Below, in pieces: positions 11,001 to 21,725 of a stretch of DNA of 64,000 bases. A program made the translations under genes and the position numbers. Below the pieces are notes generated by a model. It saw only the letters and a program-made list of their open reading frames with translations, was not told where the DNA came from and searched no databases. Numbering within the stretch: the first letter of the stretch is position 1; each line of letters opens with the position of its first letter. Source of the DNA: Antedon bifida (taxonomy: Eukaryota; Echinodermata; Crinoidea; Comatulida; Antedonidae); contig OY727093.1 in NCBI GenBank assembly GCA_963402885.1, positions 20,025,409 through 20,089,408 of the forward strand. The letters are read 5' to 3'.

Positions 11001-14000
11001 AGACAGGATCCCTCTCGAAAGAGAGGATACAATTACCGAAAATAGAAACCGTTAACCACGCCCTCAAGAGGGAGCCATCCAACATAGTAGCGTCATCATT
11101 TCTTTTCATATCGCCGTAGTGTGTGTATGTGATACAGAAACAAAGAATTACAAGAATTCCAGAGAAAGGTCTAGGGAACGTGTGGAAGTCACTGACCCCA
11201 CACCGTGCGGTAATCAGCCTACACTCGTACATTAGGATGCACACCAGTCGAGCACACTATGAAAGCTCTTCTGCCCTGCCTGGCAAACCAGCATGTTTTG
11301 GTTCATTCCAGCAGCACCATGGTCGTGGCGTATGTAAATCGTCAGAGAGGCACAAGGTCCCCAAGGTTGTGCTGCACACATAGTCGCTACTGGTGTGCCA
11401 CATCCACGTCAAATAGCGATAAAGGGAAATTAAGTGTTCCGTGAGCCGTTTTGATTTTTAAGTTAGCCTTTTTCGATAGGCTATAAATAGAAAGTTACCG
11501 AACATTTCGAGCGACTCGAGTTCTGACTTCTGTGTTTTATAGTCTGTCAAAATTTCCTTTTTAACAGGTTTATATTAAATTATATTGTTTGATTGATTTC
11601 TGTGTATTAGGAACATTTATATTAAACAAAAACCACAACAATAGCAATTTTAGTTGATTATGGATTCATTTATTCGAATTCTAAGATAAACGTCTAAGCC
11701 AAGTGTAAGCGTAAACAAAAGCGAGTGATACGACGAAAAGAAGAAAGTGAAAACTAATTTGTTAAAATAGTTAACTATAATTTGGAATTTTTAAATGAAC
11801 TTCTGAAAACGCTATAATATAGCCTTATATGTATTTTCTAAGATTGGTGGTAGTATTTTTCAAACAAATTCTATAAGGAGTTGACAGATAGAATAAGCTA
11901 AGTGGCGCTGTGGTATGACTTAACCAAGGTATAGTCTTCTTCAGCTCTATTAAATTGATTTATAAATCTGAATTCAATCTGAATTCTGAAAATAAACAAC
12001 AAGATCAAGTAAGTACAACAGTTTCTGAAAGAGTTAAAGTTAAGCTAGTTGTGAAATATCAAGGTTTTTCTGCTAGAAAACATCTGAAATCGAAGACATA
12101 CATGTCTAAGCCAGCTGAAATTGTTACCCCTACTGACATGGCGAATGTAAGACCATAAGTACGGGACTAACAAAGCCAAATACCTACACAACCAAGCTAG
12201 GAAAAATACACAAGGTGACTTAATCGAAATCGATATCCACACAGAAAGCGATCACAAAGAAAATGACGTAATAGCAACTAAACAAAAAGACCAGATCTTC
12301 TCAAGCGTGAAACCAATATTCTTTAAAGATAGCGATGCACGCAAAAGAAATGATGACTATTTGAGTGAAAAAAATATATATTTTGCTTTATGTGAAGTAA
12401 TACATGGAGATAATCTAGTAGGAATACAGAAAATTAAGAACTTATGGAGAATTTATATCAACAATCGTTCCGACAGAGTAAAGATCCTCTCAACTGGACT
12501 TAACATGAATGGCAGAAATGTGCTGGTTTACGACGTAAATCCGTATCTACCTGTGAACAACGGCGTGCGTGTTCTTGTGAAAGACGTACCAATTTCCGTG
12601 CACAACGACGAAATCAGAATCTGCCTTCAAAAACTAGGATGCAAAATAATCGGAAAAATTCAGTATGTGAAATTCCGTATAAATGTAAAACTATCTAGAT
12701 TCATAAATGGAGACAGATCCGTGATAGTTGAAAACTTTAAAGAAAGCCTGCCACGCTTCACTAAAATCAATCCAACAAATGCAGTGCCCCGACAAAAGAT
12801 AAAATACAGTCAAGCATTAAGACTTTCATCAGGCCTTTCCATAGAACCCCAGAATGAAATTGAAACAGAATCAAGAAAAAACTACAACATGCATAAGTCG
12901 AATAAAGATGATGTGGTCTCAAGGAGCCCTTCAGAAACAAAAAATAAAAAGTGAAGACGAATGAGAAGCAAATCAACGTGAAATGATAAGTACTGTACTG
13001 TTGCCTACTTACAATCCTGTTTGTACACTATCATATTTAGCATTATAGTTTATACAATATGGGTAAAAACAACAATAATGCTGCTTATCTTTAAACGTTA
13101 GAGTTTAAGGGAAAAACAGAAGCAAAGAAAAATTTTTAATTGGGTAAAAGATAACAAAGTAGACATTTTTCTGGTTCAAGAATCCCACCTCACAAAGGAA
13201 TATATAAATGAGTTCAACTTCCTTTGGGAAGGAGATACGTACCACAGTTTTGGTACACCTTTTAGTAGAGGAGTATCTATTTTAATAAAACAAAATCTTG
13301 ATTATAGATTTAAAAAAATACAAATTGACAAGTAATCAAAATTAAAGTTAAATTTGCAATAAATTTTAGAAAATTAAAAAACAAAAATAAAAAGAGTAAG
13401 AAAGAAAAATTACAAAAAGAAATCAATCAACTAAATATTGATCTGGTAACCAGTCAAAATGACGAAAAAATCAAATTAGAATTAAAAACAAAAACACAAA
13501 AATTAGAAAAAATATATACTTATGAAGCCAAAGGTGCTCAAATCCGGTCAAGAACAAAATGGATAGAAGAAGGAGAAAAAAATTGTAAATATTTCCTGGG
13601 GCTGGAAAAAAATAACAATAGAAAAAGACAAATTAAAAAAATTAAAAGAGCAAATGATACATATGCTTGAACTACTAAAGATATACTAGCCGAAGAAGTT
13701 CCAATCAAAACGTTGAACGACATAAAATTGATAATTATTTAAAATCAAACAAATCACCCAAACTTTCAATCCCCGAACAACTGTCCTGCGAAGGTGCAAT
13801 ATCCATTCAAGAATGTGAAAAAGCACTATGTAAAATAAAAATTAATAAAGCACCCGGTACAGATGGCCTAACTGTAGAATTTTGTTATTTTTTTTTGGCC
13901 AAAAATTTGTTTTCTCGTATGTAACGCTCTAAACCAATGCTTCGAGATAGGCAATCTATCACATACCCAGAGAAGAGGTGTGATTAACCTTATCTATAAA

Positions 14001-17000
14001 AAAGGAGAGCATGATAATCTAAACAACTGGAGACCTATCACTCTCTTAAATGTTGATTACAAATTAGCTGCGTTTGTTTTAACAAAAAGAGTTCAAAATG
14101 TAATAAAAAAAATTGTAAATAATGATCAAAAAGGTTACATAGAAGGCCGCTTTGGCGGCGAAAATATCAGGCTAATAGAAGATTTACTTGAATATTCCGA
14201 TTCTGAAAATTTATCAGGAGCCATTATAAGCCTAGATTTTAGCAAAGCTTTCGATACTGTAAATAGAGATTTCTTATTTAGTACATTACGTCACTTCAAC
14301 TTTGGTCCATCATTTATAAAATGGGTAAATGTCCTATATTACCGCTCAGAATGTATTGTAGTAAACAATGGATGGGTTTCAAACAGTTTCATTACACATA
14401 GAGGCATTAGACAGGGCTGCCCACTATCAGCTCTACTTTTTTTCATGGTAGCGGAAATCATGGCCTTAGAAATAAGGAATGATAATTTTATAAAAGGTAT
14501 TGTGATACCAAATAAAGAGAATCATATAAATGAATTGAAAATATCTCAGCTAGCCGATGATACAGTTTTATTTATTAAAGATGAATATAGTATTAAAAGA
14601 AGCTTAGATACAATAATAGATTTTGGAAAAATCTCAGGTTTACAACTAAATAAAGGAAAAACAATTGCCATGTGGCTAGGAAGATGGAAAATGAGGAAAT
14701 GTAATCTTTTCAATATCAACTGGACATCTTGTGGTTTTAAAATACTTGGTGTATTCGTGGGCCATGATAAAGCTTTGTGTTATACAAAAAACTGGACCGA
14801 AAAAATTGAATCACTAAAACATATACTCAATTCTTGGCGAAAAAGAAATTTGACTCTATTTGGTAAAGTTGTAATCTTGAAACAACTAGCTTTAGCAAAA
14901 CTGATTTACATGGCAAGTATTTTAACAACACCTGAATATGTCCTAAAACAAGTTGATAACATAGTATATGATTTTCTATGGGATAAAAAAGGAGAAAAAA
15001 TAAAAAGGTCAACACTTATAAATGAATATTGTCATGGTGGAATAAAGGCACCGGATCTAAGATCGCAGGTGCAAGCACTACAAATATCATGGGCTAAACG
15101 TCTCTTTAACGACGAACCTTCAAAGTGGAAATACTTACCGATTATGTATTTAAATAATATCGGACCTCTAGATGCCCTTGAAAATATGTCTCACTATGAT
15201 ATAAAATGTTGTAAAGGTATACCTAGTTTTTATCTAGATGTATTAAATGCATTAACTAAATATAATGAAATTGTATTAAAATGGCCATCAGGCTATGATG
15301 AAATATTAGCCTGATAGCCTATCACTACTGTATAGAAACTGGATAAGATCCGGTATTAGAAAAATAAATGATATTGTTTTAGGTAATAGATTCATTAATT
15401 CGAATATGTTACTTGAAATTCTAATTTCAAAATCAAATTGGATAGCAGAATTTCACAACTTACTAAAAGCCATTCCACAAGAATGGAAAGACGTTATTAA
15501 GTCAAAAAATGAAAATACAATACAGGAAAAGGTTCTGCCTGCTACTAAATTATGTAAAATAACAAGTAAACAAATTTATAACTGTTTTATTAGAAATAAA
15601 GGTATAGAACCAATGTCAAATAAAATGGCAGTTGTACTTTAATACTACAATTGATTGGAAATTAACCTGGGAGCGTAAAATAAAATTAATAAAGGAAAAC
15701 AAGCTTAAACAAATTAACTTTAAGTTACTACATAGGATTATTCCAACTAGAAAAAGGTTATGTATATGGAAAATTTTAAACATAAACAAATTTCCACAAT
15801 GCGACTGTGTTGAAGATGATGCACATTTATTTTTTGAATGTGCGGAAGCAAATAATTTGTGGCTTTACATAAATGAGCATGCACTAACTAAATTCAATAT
15901 CGAGGCAAATTTAAAAAATATAATACTTGGCACTGGAAATACATATGTAGATCATGTGTTTTCAATTGGTTTGCTAAGCATATACAAAGCTAATGTATTA
16001 AAACAACTGAATAAATGGAAATATGCCTCACTTTATCATCTCTTTATAAATGAAAAAAATATAAGAAAATACATATTATCAATGCTATAAACAACGATTA
16101 TGTATAAAAATAATGAAACGTATTACTTACCTGAAAAACTGTATAAATAAAAAAATGTATGTTTTTTTAAACACTATCCATAAGGTATAGTATTATAAAG
16201 TTTATTTTAATGTATGTGCAATATTTGTATACAGTACTATAAAAAGATTGTTTGTGTGCTGTCTTATATTAACAACTTGTTCTATAATATTATTTTTTGC
16301 ACGTAAAGTAAAGGCCTTTATAATTGATTAGTTGAATATCTAAAACAAATAAATTGTAGTTCACGATTCAGTTGAATCACTAAAATCACATTGTAGTTCA
16401 CGTAAAAGTAAAGGCCTTCAATAATAGTTAAATTACTAAAACAAATTGTAGTTCACGTAAAGTAAATGCCTTTTAGTTGAATATCTAAAACAAATTAATT
16501 GCAGTAGTTCACGATCAGTTGAACCACTAAAATATTTGTATTTAATATTGAATGTCTCCACCAACGGCCATTTGCAGGAAGTGACGTACCCGGAAGCCAG
16601 TTGAACAACAGCGCGAGTGTGTGAAAATAACCCTGTGATATCCACAAATTTCGATAGGTAACGCTAAATTTTGTCGTTGTAAAAGACAAAAATGGAACAA
16701 AAGCGTAGTACTGAAAACTAATGTTATCAAATCTACATTTCGCGGTACATCTAAGATAGATAAGGTAGGTATCCAAGGCAGAGATTTATTCCGAAGTTTT
16801 TCCATTGTGCTCGCCTATGTCAGAATTAACCATAATTTTTATATAGATACAGTATTCAAAGTCTGATTTTATTAATCTTCATTTTTCATGTTTTTAGGGG
16901 ACAATAGATCTTTAATAATTGTTTTCTTTCAATTTGAAGGTGGTTACGCCAACATCCTAATGTTTTAAACATGGTTTTCAAGAAAGGTGTGAAACGTGCC

Positions 17001-20000
17001 GAGATGTCAAATATCATTGATGTCTATGTGAATGGAACTGTTGGCCAGGTAATTAAATCTCTATTTGGGAACTGTTATTACTGTACAGTGATCGTGAACA
17101 TATTTCAATGTGTGTGCACGCATATTTTTTTTGTGTAGCGTAGAATTATTTTATTTTTTATTTCTTTCGGTTTGTTATTTATTAACAATTATGCAATTAT
17201 TTATAAGGATATGGACAAAGAAGTTTGGGAAAGTAAATTTGAGAAAGTGCCAGAAGAGCTGTCAGATAATGCACGTAAAGTATGGTTGTCCACACTTAAG
17301 GGTGTGTCTCTAAGCTCAGATGCATTTTTTCCTTTTAGGGATAATATTGACAGAGCTTACCAGGTATTGTTCTTAATTTTTTCTATTCTGTTTTTTTTGT
17401 TATTACTAGTAATAATCAATGATTGCTCATAGGTGCAGTTAATACATGTAAAAACCATTATAAGAACAACTTTAGAAAGCAAGTTAAAATACCATAAAAG
17501 TCTACGACAATAAAACTAGTGATACAGTAACTAAAAATATTTAAAAGGTAAAAATGTATGTTGAAATTATAAAATCAATCAAATGTTTTAATCAAACTCT
17601 AAATTAAGATATGTTTTAAGAGCATGTTTAAAACTAATATATGAATCACAGGATCTTATTGTACGTGGTTAAACTATTCCATAACCCTGTCTCCAGTTGT
17701 CCGAACATCTAATCATCCGATGACCTAAGTGAGCGAGCTGGTTGATAATAGGATATACGATTACTCATATAATCTGGTCTAGTATTCATTCGTGCTTTAA
17801 ATATGTGTAATTTATATTGAATCCTGCGATGAACTGGTAGCCAGTGAAGAGAAGAACTGGTGTGTTCACTGCACTTTGTTCCACTGAGGACCCTTGTTGA
17901 CGAATTTTTAAGTGGTCGTAACTTTGAAATGTAACCATTTGGAACTCCCTTATCCATTGCCATAAGAACATAATTTTGAATGGCAAGAAGAGTAGTTTCT
18001 GTACTGTGGCCTTTGCGATATGCCGACTGGAAAATTCAAAAAGATAATTTTCCTTTATATGCAATACCAATTGCAGCGACTGATCTTTCAATTAATTTGG
18101 AGATTAAGAAGTTAAGTTTGAGATTGGGACGATAATTATTTTTGACATGGCAAGTTAACTTTTTTAATTTTAATTTTTCTTTTATATTATTGATCGATTA
18201 TAAAGATTGATTGATAATCCTAGTAACACATGTAACCACTTCATCCGTACATTGTCTCAAAAGCCACGTTGAAATTTCCTGCAGTTCTTAAATTCAAAGT
18301 TTGAATAAAATACAGTATCTTCATCATTTAAATATGGCCCAATCCTGTCATGACAGACGGTACTTCAGGCCCAAAATATTATTTAACTAAGCTAAGAACT
18401 TCTCTGCTACGGATGAGTTCTCTTGGGTTCATTTATTTGTTAAAATATTTGTATATAGTAATTTATAAACATCTGCAATTGGTTTATAAACTACTCTGCT
18501 GGTGACGATCATGTTGAGATCTTGAGCGTCACCAATTTCTTTCTAGCTGTCCTGTTTTTCACAAAGTAAGCTATCATATAAACCATGAGGCCTATGTCTG
18601 ACAATGATCTTTTTTTGTCGTTCAGGAGCATGTTTGTCAAGAAGCTTTTGCAGTTTCTGTTGTAACATTGAGCAGAGTTTGTGATGTCTGTTAAATTCAA
18701 CACATTTTTCAAACATTGACTCAGATCTGCTCTAAACATATCCATGTTGATTTGGCTATACTTCCTATATACGATTTCCCTTTTGAATGGTGGTGGTTTT
18801 TTTAAAGAAATGTCTCACAAAACACATCTAAAATCTGATAATCAACACTTACATTTTTGACAAAATCTTTTTTTCCTCAGTTTTATATAAGGCAAGAAAC
18901 ATTTCAGAATCAATAAAGTTAAAGGCGTGTCGAATTATACCTATCATTGAATTGGACCGTAGACTTTAAGTCAGAAGTAACAGTAGTACCTAAACCTTTT
19001 TTCTCTTTAGAGGTAGTTAACAGTGAGCCACCTAAAGAATAACTATGTTGGGGATTTATTAAAATATATACTGTAAACAAAATGACATTTCAAATTGAAA
19101 CTTTGCAAAAGTTTAATTTATATTATGCGCTAACTTTCTGTAGAAAAAAAATTGCGTGTTTTACACAAAGTTACGCGTGGACGCGCATTTAAAATTTCAA
19201 AATGCGCAAAATTAATTTCTAATCGTTTTAAGCATGTAAAAAATTCCCACGCGTGCGCAAATTTTTACGTGTGCGGTGCGCACGTAGCATTACAAACATA
19301 TTTTTTTCGTGTGATTTATGTTTTTCCAGCCTTTTCTAGTAATTTTACCAACTTTTAAACAATTTCGTCGAATTGGCCAATTTGCGCGCATTTTTGATGA
19401 AAAAGTTCAAAAATTCATCAAAATTATGCCTTTTTTTAAACAGTCGTAATTTCTAAACTGCACGGTCAACTTTTTGTGGATGACATTTTCTGGAAGTTGA
19501 TGAGTTGTAGATATCGGATCATGTATTAATATGGCTAACCGGACATTGTGACGTCATCGTATGGCCACGCTAATATAAAATTTAGGATTTTTGTATCTTT
19601 CGTCATAGCTCATCACATTTAATAGAGCGCATCTCCACTTAACCGTTTTCCATTTTCACCCTGATTTTGATATTGTCTAGATCAATCAACTGTCTTTTGC
19701 ATGAGTTAGAAATATTTTAATTTTTTTGACATCATCATGCCTAAAAATTTAAATTACGTGTGGCATTAATTTTATCTTTACAGTAAGTTTTAATCTGTTA
19801 TAGCTCGTAAGAATAAAATGTGATAATTACGATTAAAACGTTTTATGGAAGCTATTGGATTTTAGATACGAAATCATGTGAAAATTTTGCCAATCGGATG
19901 TTGTGATGTCATCATATGGCCAGTTAAATGAAAAAAGTCGTATTTTCATCTTTTGCGTCATAATTCATTACATTTAAAAGAGCGCGCATCAATATTTCAC

Positions 20001-20670
20001 GTATTCACATTTCTTCTACACGTTAATATGTTGTTGTTGAGATAATTTCCTTCCGAAATTGCTACCTAATTATTGGTTATTGATTTAAATTATTCTTGTA
20101 ATACTAAACAATGTACAGCGGTTTGGTTTGCTGTAGCAGAGATTTAATAATATTCATTATTATTATTATTATCTTGTGTGCGAACACACACAAACAAATA
20201 CATTATGAACAAGTAATTTAAAGACTATTGTCCCTTTAAAAAATGGGTTTTTTTTCAAATTTGTTGCTGAAAACAAAATTATTTACCTGAAAAAAAAATG
20301 TAATTTTAAGCACAATAGTTTTTGGTTAACAGTTTCTTTTGTCTTTGTATAAGTGAAATAATTAATTTTTTTTTACAGAAGTGAATAACTTTATTAAAAA
20401 TGCAAAATGGCCTATTTAAAGGCTGATTTTATTAATCTTCATTTTTCATGAGGACAAATACATTTTTAAAGTGTTAATAACTATAATTTAAGAAAAAAAA
20501 CATTTAAAAAAAATTAATATTCATAATTATTATATTTATACAATTTTCAGAGTGGTGTGGAATACATAGCATCACCTTGTGGATCAGCTCAAGATAAAGT
20601 GATTGTAGAAGCATGCAACGACCATTGTATTACATTAGTTCACCACAACATGCGTCTTTTCCATCATTAA
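7944..20670 (+). CDS. ATIC: ATIC (bifunctional purine biosynthesis protein PurH), last five exons
   Basis: ATIC makes IMP from AICAR: its AICAR transformylase domain uses 10-formyl-tetrahydrofolate, and its IMP cyclohydrolase domain closes the ring, in the cytosol. Five exons joined in one frame give the last 226 residues of a protein that is about 590 residues in other animals, so only the later part of the transformylase domain is here. Diagnostic segments are [92 protein letters not shown] and the terminal MRLFHH. All four introns are GT-AG, and the phases (0, 2, 0, 0) keep the frame. No stops interrupt it, so the gene looks functional. Introns of 2.6, 6.1, 0.16 and 3.2 kb are filled with transposons. 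The N-terminal exons lie upstream of this window. Confidence 0.95.
8110..8530 (+). mobile_element. tRNA-derived SINE-like repeat, copy 1
   Basis: About 420 bp match, in inverted orientation, the segment 47980-48420. The core at 8316-8385 has an A-box-like TGGCTCGGTGG and a B-box-like GAGATTGAGTCTC (GAGATCGAGTCTC in the other copy), spaced as in tRNA-derived promoters, followed by an A/T-rich tail. No full cloverleaf folds. It lies in the first ATIC intron of the window. Confidence 0.55.
8557..8592. repeat. Hairpin resembling a Helentron-like 5' terminus
   Basis: TAGATGGTA and TACCATCTA form a 9 bp stem around GCGAGCGAAGCGAGCC and are preceded by T. The layout mimics the hairpin 5' ends of the families at 21727 and 57653. 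No matching 3' end with the same inverted word was found. Confidence 0.35.
8593..10646. other. ATIC intron, mostly unannotatable, with a Helentron-like 3' end
   Basis: No exon is seen. A family B' 3' end (hairpin ATAATTCGTCATAGTGACGA, then ATTAAATCTAG and host TT) ends at 10081, with the shared AAATCAATGCATATAACC block just before it. Two diverged copies of a phrase containing AAATTCGATTTAATCGTCAATAA or AAATTCGTTTTAATCGTCAATAA occur near 9110 and 9790. Confidence 0.45.
10647..10813 (+). CDS. ATIC: ATIC exon (fourth from last)
   Basis: This exon encodes [11 protein letters not shown] through GDKANNW, including the highly conserved [19 protein letters not shown]. The acceptor is AACAAATTAG; the donor GTAAGA splits the first W codon (TG|G). 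Confidence 0.95.
11230..11440 (+). pseudogene. DIRS-like retroelement RNase H fragment
   Basis: The plus strand reads [20 protein letters not shown] followed by [16 protein letters not shown]. The pattern HVLV.(S/T)(D)N..VV.Y(I/V)NRQGGTRS..LC is characteristic of the RNase H region of DIRS/Ngaro-type retroelements; here the usual DN is degraded. Only about 60 residues are recognisable, and no RT or tyrosine recombinase is nearby. It lies in the ATIC intron, just upstream of the Tx1 LINE. Confidence 0.5.
11955..12954 (+). pseudogene. Tx1 LINE ORF1
   Basis: The frame from 11955 reads [20 protein letters not shown] and ends [10 protein letters not shown] frameshift near 12150 leads into a second frame, open from 12151 to 12954. 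That frame carries the Tx1-type ORF1 core: [68 protein letters not shown] and SVIVE. It is a putative nucleic-acid-binding chaperone of the retrotransposon RNP. A zinc knuckle is not evident, and the C-terminus is Lys/Asn-rich. ORF2 starts about 180 bp downstream. Confidence 0.75.
13130..16090 (+). pseudogene. Tx1 LINE ORF2 (endonuclease remnant, reverse transcriptase, C-terminal domain)
   Basis: The endonuclease N-terminus remains at 13131-13335 ([30 protein letters not shown]), but the rest of the domain is missing. A Lys-rich linker follows (13350-13900) with [20 protein letters not shown] and [12 protein letters not shown]. The RT frame 13980-15314 has [40 protein letters not shown] and [10 protein letters not shown]; the catalytic Asp pair is kept, with Leu before it. 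The C-terminal region (15406-16090) includes [19 protein letters not shown] and a Cys/His set [15 protein letters not shown]. Frame breaks occur at about 13640, 13740, 13870, 15314 and 15640. All domains are standard for L1/Tx1 elements. Confidence 0.85.
16299..16533 (+). repeat. Tandem repeats in the 3' region of the Tx1 LINE
   Basis: CACGTAAAGTAAAGGCC recurs three times (about 16300, 16400 and 16455). The copies alternate with TTGAATATCTAAAACAAAT and ATTGTAGTTCACG phrases at irregular 58-100 bp spacing. Position after the ORF2 stop suggests 3' UTR minisatellite. Confidence 0.6.
16940..17048 (+). CDS. ATIC: ATIC exon (third from last)
   Basis: This exon completes the split Trp codon and encodes [20 protein letters not shown] through NGTVGQ. 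The acceptor is AATTTGAAG and the donor GTAATT. It follows the 6.1 kb intron that holds the Tx1 LINE. Confidence 0.95.
17208..17363 (+). CDS. ATIC: ATIC exon (second from last)
   Basis: This exon has 52 codons, from [18 protein letters not shown] through [17 protein letters not shown]. The acceptor is TTATAAG and the donor GTATTG. The preceding intron is only 159 bp. Confidence 0.95.
17640..18960 (-). pseudogene. Internally deleted CR1-like LINE
   Basis: Minus-strand frames follow LINE order. The post-endonuclease region (18509-18745) reads [19 protein letters not shown] and [10 protein letters not shown]. The RT start (17935-18140) reads [18 protein letters not shown], then [20 protein letters not shown] and VLMAMDKG. 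The frame then jumps directly to the C-terminal region (17709-17930): [33 protein letters not shown] and [12 protein letters not shown]. The catalytic RT core (FDTVDH to YADD) is absent, so a deletion of about 200 codons joins RT block 2a to the tail domain. It lies antisense in the last ATIC intron. Confidence 0.75.
18990..20030 (+). mobile_element. Helentron-like element, family A, truncated at both ends
   Basis: The sequence is collinear with the interior of 21726-23322: GTTACGCGTGGACGCGCATT, TGCGCACGTAGC, a run reading as AAAGTTCAAAAATTCATCAA, GTGACGTCATCGTATGGCC, ACGATTAAAACGTTTT and CTTCTACACGTTAATATGTT. Neither the 5' hairpin nor the 3' CTAG end is present. It occupies the last ATIC intron. 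Confidence 0.65.
20551..20670 (+). CDS. ATIC: ATIC last coding exon
   Basis: This exon encodes [20 protein letters not shown] through NMRLFHH and stops at TAA (20668-20670). The acceptor is CAATTTTCAG. The two final His residues match the family's C-terminus. Confidence 0.95.
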   Translation, partial: SGVEYIASPCGSAQDKVIVEACNDHCITLVHHNMRLFHH

Positions 20671-20814
20671 AACAACAAGCTGCATAATTATAATCGTTCA
20701 GGCTTACTCTAAAAGCCTCAATGTACTTTCAATATTATTAAGTAAAAAAGTTAAGTACAGAACAGATTCTATGTGTATTTTATGGTTTTTTTTGCTTTGC
20801 TTTGTTAATTTCAC

Positions 20815-20820
20815 AATAAA
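20815..20820 (+). terminator. ATIC: Polyadenylation signal of ATIC
   Basis: AATAAA lies 145 bp after the ATIC stop codon. It is the first canonical hexamer downstream and implies a short 3' UTR. Confidence 0.7.
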
Positions 20821-21725
20821 AAATTACTTCCACCTATATTCAAGTATTTTTTTAATTTCTTATATGCTACTACATGATTATTAATGAAAAACATTTAAAA
20901 AGGCCATCTGTGAGGATAGCTATAATTAAAAACCTTTTCCCCTATTCATTTTGTTTAAAAAAATATATTTAGGTTCCAAAAATATTATACAAATATGTTT
21001 TCAGAGTCTTCGTAAACCAAATATTTGATTTTGGATGTGATTTTTAGCGTACTTACATTTTTGTGTAATGTAATAAAAAACCTACCCACTTTAGACAAGT
21101 TCTATTTCCTCTGAAATATGGTGTAAGAAGCATTTTTGGGTAGAAGCTGGGATCCACTTGATTTAGGATATTTCGACCTCGCTGATTACGAATATGGCGG
21201 ATCCCAAGCGAAATTCGGCCATCTAAGCCCTTAATTTGCATGCTTAAAAATGGCGGCCATTTTTTATAATTACCCTATATCTCGAGAACCACTAGTCACA
21301 GATAATTAATTTTGGTGTCAAAATGTTTTAAATATATGTTTTTATATTCACTTTAATGACACATTTTCTCAAAAAATGGATGCAAGTCTTATTTCTGATA
21401 TTTTGACCTTTGACCTTGATTTATCGTATCTCAGTAACCAAAAATCGGAGAGACACGAAATAGGGCTCAAATTGTTCAGAAATATACATTCATATTTATT
21501 ATAATGAAATGTTTTTACAAAAAATGGCCGATTCTACAACTATTGACCTTTGAACTATTAGTCAAATATAATATTATAATTAATATAACTTTGAAAATTG
21601 TGGTCTTATGAATCTTTTTTTCTTTTTAAATTGTTTAAAACATGTGTGTTTCTATCCAGTCTAATGGCACATTTTGTACAAGAATGGCCGATAGTATGGT
21701 TTAAATCTATATATATATATATAAT
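20821..21725. other. Intergenic spacer downstream of ATIC
   Basis: No genes are seen. The stretch 21140-21700 has phrases such as ATGGCGGATCCCAAGC, AATGGCGGCCATTTTT and TATCTCGAGAACCACTAGT, like a dispersed repeat of unknown class. Its relative at 6050-6245 shares the ATGGCGGC / GGCCATTTT words. Confidence 0.4.

Larger units (their letters stand above)
11940..16540 (+). mobile_element. Tx1-clade LINE, near full length, decayed
   Basis: Two collinear open regions (ORF1-like 11955-12954, ORF2-like about 13130-16090) and a 3' tandem-repeat region form a LINE in the sense orientation of ATIC, inside its 6.1 kb intron. Several frameshifts and stops and an internal endonuclease deletion make it inactive. 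The exact 5' end (near 11850-11950) and 3' end (after 16530) are uncertain, because no clear target-site duplication was found. Confidence 0.85.

Noticed and set aside
16971-17048. A gene starting at the ATG at 16971
   Set aside because: This ATG is internal to an ATIC exon whose reading frame begins upstream at the splice acceptor.
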